Source: Acidimicrobiia bacterium (GTDB lineage: Bacteria; Actinomycetota; Acidimicrobiia; Acidimicrobiales; Poriferisodalaceae). From it: 48,662 bases of DNA. The position numbers and the translations under genes are program-made. Shown here piece after piece: positions 46,568 to 48,662 of the stretch (positions are counted from its first letter, which is position 1; every line of letters begins with the position of its first letter). The notes beneath the pieces were generated by a model. That model saw only the letters and a list, made by a program, of their open reading frames with translations, had not been told where the DNA came from and did not search any database. The stretch is taken from contig JAJDVQ010000027.1 of NCBI GenBank assembly GCA_022826045.1, positions 1-48,662 of the forward strand, written 5' to 3'.

Positions 46568-48370
46568 TCAGCCGTCTCGCTTCCAGATTGCGCAGATGTG
46601 CTCGGCCAGCCAGTCGCTTCGTTCAACGATCGTGTCGTCGTTCCACGTATCGAACCACCGGTAGCCGTCCGGAACGGCACCCTCGATGGAGAGCGTCTTG
46701 TTGAGGTGGAGCTTGGAGTGCTTCGCGAGTTCGTCCCGCTTCGTGGTCCACGCCGAGTTGGACATGGCGGGGTTGAGCTTGTCGTTGGCCAACGTCAGAT
46801 TCCCCAGCGTGTGCAGGCGAGTCCATCGTTCATCGCGAGTCAGCTCGGAACCCTGAAGCGGCCAGTCTTCTTCGGTCCAGCCAACTGGCAACAAGTGCTC
46901 GATCGTCAGATTCTTCGGGCACAGCGATTCGGACTTGTCATCTGACAAGCTCAGGCGGTCTTCGATCGCCTCCAAGACCATCCTGAGCCGGGCGCGGCTC
47001 AGTTGCAGGTACAGCGGCCGGCTGCGGACCGACTCACGGACATCTCCATCCGTTGGCCACGCTGTGTTCTGCGCCTCGGCCTGGCTGAGCACCGCGCTGA
47101 TCGTCGCCGGCACACCGTCGCCGGACTGCTCCTTGACGTTGCGCAGCAACGGGTGCAGGAAGTTCTGGTAGCCGCGCGTCGTGCGACCGCAGATCATCCG
47201 CCGCATGAACCAGCTCTCCAGCAACTCCAACGAATGCACCCGGTCGTGGTCACTGATCTGGGCATCGTCGCTGAACAGCCAGAGAAGCAACGGTGTCATC
47301 ACCCGCAGCTGCGACACGTCCCACCGGTAGAAGAAATCCGCCAGCCGCGGGCCCTCGAACGAGCCGTCCTCCAAGCTCTCAAAAACGCCCGAGAACCTGG
47401 ACAGGTTGTCGGCGACGTCTTGTACCGAGAGCTGCTCGTCAGACACGAACTTCCGGTACTCGTCGAACAACCGCTGGGTGCTGACTTCCTTCGCAAGGTT
47501 CATGGAAAGCCAGTAGAAGAGGAAGGCGTCGAGCCGCGGCCAGCGGACACGACCCAAGATCATCTCTTCGCGCCACCAGTCAGCTTCCAAGTGCTGCCAG
47601 TGGTCCCGATGGATCCGTTCGACATCGAGTTGTTGCACCTGCGCCTCGAGGAGCATGTGGTTCTTGACCAGGTCAGAGGCGAGGAGCGGGGTGCCCCGAG
47701 CGTTCAGGGTCTCGAAGATTGCTTGCGCGTTGTCGTCGTCCTCGAGGTCGATGACGACGAGATGGACACCGAGACTGATGGCTGCCACGAGCGCCGCAAA
47801 TCGTTCGTCGACGGTGTGATCCGGGTCGGGTTCCAGGGCCCAGTACCGGGCCTGTGACTTGAAGAACGCGTGCGCCTTCGCAATCGCCTTCTCGACGAGA
47901 TCCTCGGGCACCGTCGTCTCGTCAGTCATCGCGTGGCGGAAGACCGGTTGATCGGCGTTGGTAGGCCAGATCTTGAACCGGTCATCATCCGTGAAGAGTT
48001 CGGTGTCATTGAGTACCAGCTTTTGAAGTTTCCGGCTCTCGAGCGCGGGCCCTCCTTGTTCCCGGATTACCTCCTCGACAGCATCCGCTAGCAGCTGCAG
48101 CGTTGTGAGTCGCTGCTGCCCGTCGATCACGTCGCGCGTCTCAAGCGTGCCAACGGGGCTGTGCTGCTGGCGCACTACCACTGCCCCTAGGAAATGGTGG
48201 GAGATGTGCGTACTGTCATCGAGATAGTGCTCCGCGAGTGATATCACGTCCTCCCACAACGGCACCCACTGGCGGTCGCGATCCCAGACGTAGGGCCGTT
48301 GGTACAGCGGCACTCGAAACTGCACATCAAGCGCAAAGATCTTCTGTAGTGGAAGGATGCTCACATCCAT
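46568..48370 (-). CDS. GmrSD-type DUF262/DUF1524 restriction nuclease
   Basis: This 600-residue protein combines the two halves of GmrS-GmrD type IV restriction enzymes in one chain. The N-terminal DUF262 domain has VPLYQRPYVWDRD and the ParB-like nucleotide motif RDVIDGQQRLTTLQLL (DGQQR at about 83-87). The helical middle includes ISLGVHLVVIDLEDDDNAQA and IFETLNARGTPL. The C-terminal DUF1524 HNH domain has the LTIEHLLPVGW His motif, LHTLGNLTL and MSNSAW. Such enzymes cut DNA with modified bases (for example glucosylated phage DNA), so it is a likely phage defence gene. I prefer ATG 48370 (GAGGTG 5 nt upstream) over GTG 48376. It precedes the DUF5131-tcmP genes by about 100 nt in the same direction. 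Confidence 0.88.
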   Translation of the reverse strand: MDVSILPLQKIFALDVQFRVPLYQRPYVWDRDRQWVPLWEDVISLAEHYLDDSTHISHHFLGAVVVRQQHSPVGTLETRDVIDGQQRLTTLQLLADAVEEVIREQGGPALESRKLQKLVLNDTELFTDDDRFKIWPTNADQPVFRHAMTDETTVPEDLVEKAIAKAHAFFKSQARYWALEPDPDHTVDERFAALVAAISLGVHLVVIDLEDDDNAQAIFETLNARGTPLLASDLVKNHMLLEAQVQQLDVERIHRDHWQHLEADWWREEMILGRVRWPRLDAFLFYWLSMNLAKEVSTQRLFDEYRKFVSDEQLSVQDVADNLSRFSGVFESLEDGSFEGPRLADFFYRWDVSQLRVMTPLLLWLFSDDAQISDHDRVHSLELLESWFMRRMICGRTTRGYQNFLHPLLRNVKEQSGDGVPATISAVLSQAEAQNTAWPTDGDVRESVRSRPLYLQLSRARLRMVLEAIEDRLSLSDDKSESLCPKNLTIEHLLPVGWTEEDWPLQGSELTRDERWTRLHTLGNLTLANDKLNPAMSNSAWTTKRDELAKHSKLHLNKTLSIEGAVPDGYRWFDTWNDDTIVERSDWLAEHICAIWKRDG

Positions 48371-48525
48371 TCGCACACCTCATCAATTGGTGACCGATGC
48401 TGCACCTATAGGCGCGGCGAGATGCTAGTTCTTGAGACGCGTGCCCTTGCCTGCCAAGGTCGAAGGCCCGGTTCTCGAACTCGGCCGAACGCTCGCCGCC
48501 GCGAGCAAATTTCATTATTGTGGCT

Positions 48526-48662
48526 CTACGTATCTGAGCTGGGACGTCGGGTTCGGATTCGTGTGACGGGTTGAGTTTGGCATGGTTGTCGGGCTGCGGC
48601 GAGGAGGATGCGGTGCCGGTAGTTGGCGAAGTTCCGGGATCCGCGGCCTGAGCGTTTGATGT
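48526..48662 (-). mobile_element. ISL3-like transposase, C-terminal end (enters from right edge)
   Basis: From the window edge to a TAG at 48526-48528, the minus strand encodes IKRSGRGSRNFANYRHRILL, then AAARQPCQTQPVTRIRTRRP and a stop. The 'IKRxxRGxRNFxNYRxRxLL' block is the conserved C-terminus of ISL3-family DDE transposases, just after the catalytic Glu region. Only these 44 residues are visible. The 150 nt between this stop and the DUF262 gene should contain the right end of the element, but I could not define an inverted repeat. Confidence 0.72.

Noticed and set aside
1..48662. CRISPR arrays, rRNA, tRNA, riboswitches
   Set aside because: No regularly spaced repeats, rRNA-like tracts, cloverleaf candidates or known riboswitch cores were seen on either strand.

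Overview
The window is GC-rich DNA (roughly two thirds G+C by eye) with many GTG starts and a recurring TANNNT box 6-8 nt before start codons, the hallmark of leaderless actinobacterial transcripts. Together with a DUF222/13E12-type HNH protein, RDD, FxsA, DUF3179 and DUF1295 proteins and an MSMEG_1061-like flavoprotein, this points to an actinomycete. Acidimicrobiia or a related uncultured marine lineage is my guess, not a demonstrated fact. No rRNA, tRNA, CRISPR array or replication origin was found.

Layout. (1) 1-80: start of a putative ISL3-like transposase running off the left edge. (2) 163-6679: a type I restriction-modification operon hsdM-hsdS-hsdR on the minus strand, with GTGA overlaps between the genes. 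HsdR carries an extra C-terminal AlbA_2 (Schlafen-type) domain. (3) 7.1-11.1 kb: small genes dominated by toxin-antitoxin pairs (VapBC-like, a MazE-like antitoxin with a decayed MazF, Phd/RelE-like) plus hypotheticals. (4) 11.1-12.7 kb: a 5'-truncated dienelactone hydrolase abutting two tandem RDD membrane proteins. (5) 12.8-21.3 kb: a plus-strand catabolic cluster holding a DAO-type flavoenzyme, two SDRs, an enolase-superfamily enzyme, a gamma-butyrobetaine dioxygenase-like enzyme and an arylmalonate decarboxylase/maleate isomerase-like protein. A glyoxalase-fold gene and an MFS transporter lie on the minus strand. (6) 21.3-25.1 kb: a cupredoxin-like protein, a lipoprotein and a gene graveyard containing a CoA-transferase fragment joined to a broken serpin. 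(7) 25.1-40.3 kb: ordinary chromosomal genes, including a hydrolase/FMN reductase/FAD monooxygenase operon, a DUF3179 lipoprotein, an HNH protein and an ABC exporter whose ATPase gene is frameshifted. (8) 40.3-44.0 kb: a second toxin-antitoxin block (MazEF-like, a nucleotidyltransferase, HicAB, an MbcA-like antitoxin, HigBA, an AbiEi-like antitoxin). (9) 44.1-48.4 kb: a defence-like block with a DUF5131 three-Cys-motif protein, its partner TcmP, a second truncated DUF5131 copy and a GmrSD-type DUF262/DUF1524 nuclease. (10) 48526-48662: the C-terminus of an ISL3-like transposase entering from the right edge.

How it fits together. The two ends carry restriction/anti-phage-type genes and lie next to transposase fragments in the same orientation. 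The interior mixes metabolic operons with toxin-antitoxin modules and several freshly broken genes, as expected of an accessory region reshaped by insertion and deletion. The most interesting candidates for a little-described system are the TcmP/DUF5131/DUF262 block and the HsdR-AlbA_2 fusion. The 12.8-21.3 kb cluster may be an uncharacterised catabolic pathway for a hydroxylated or betaine-like organic acid.
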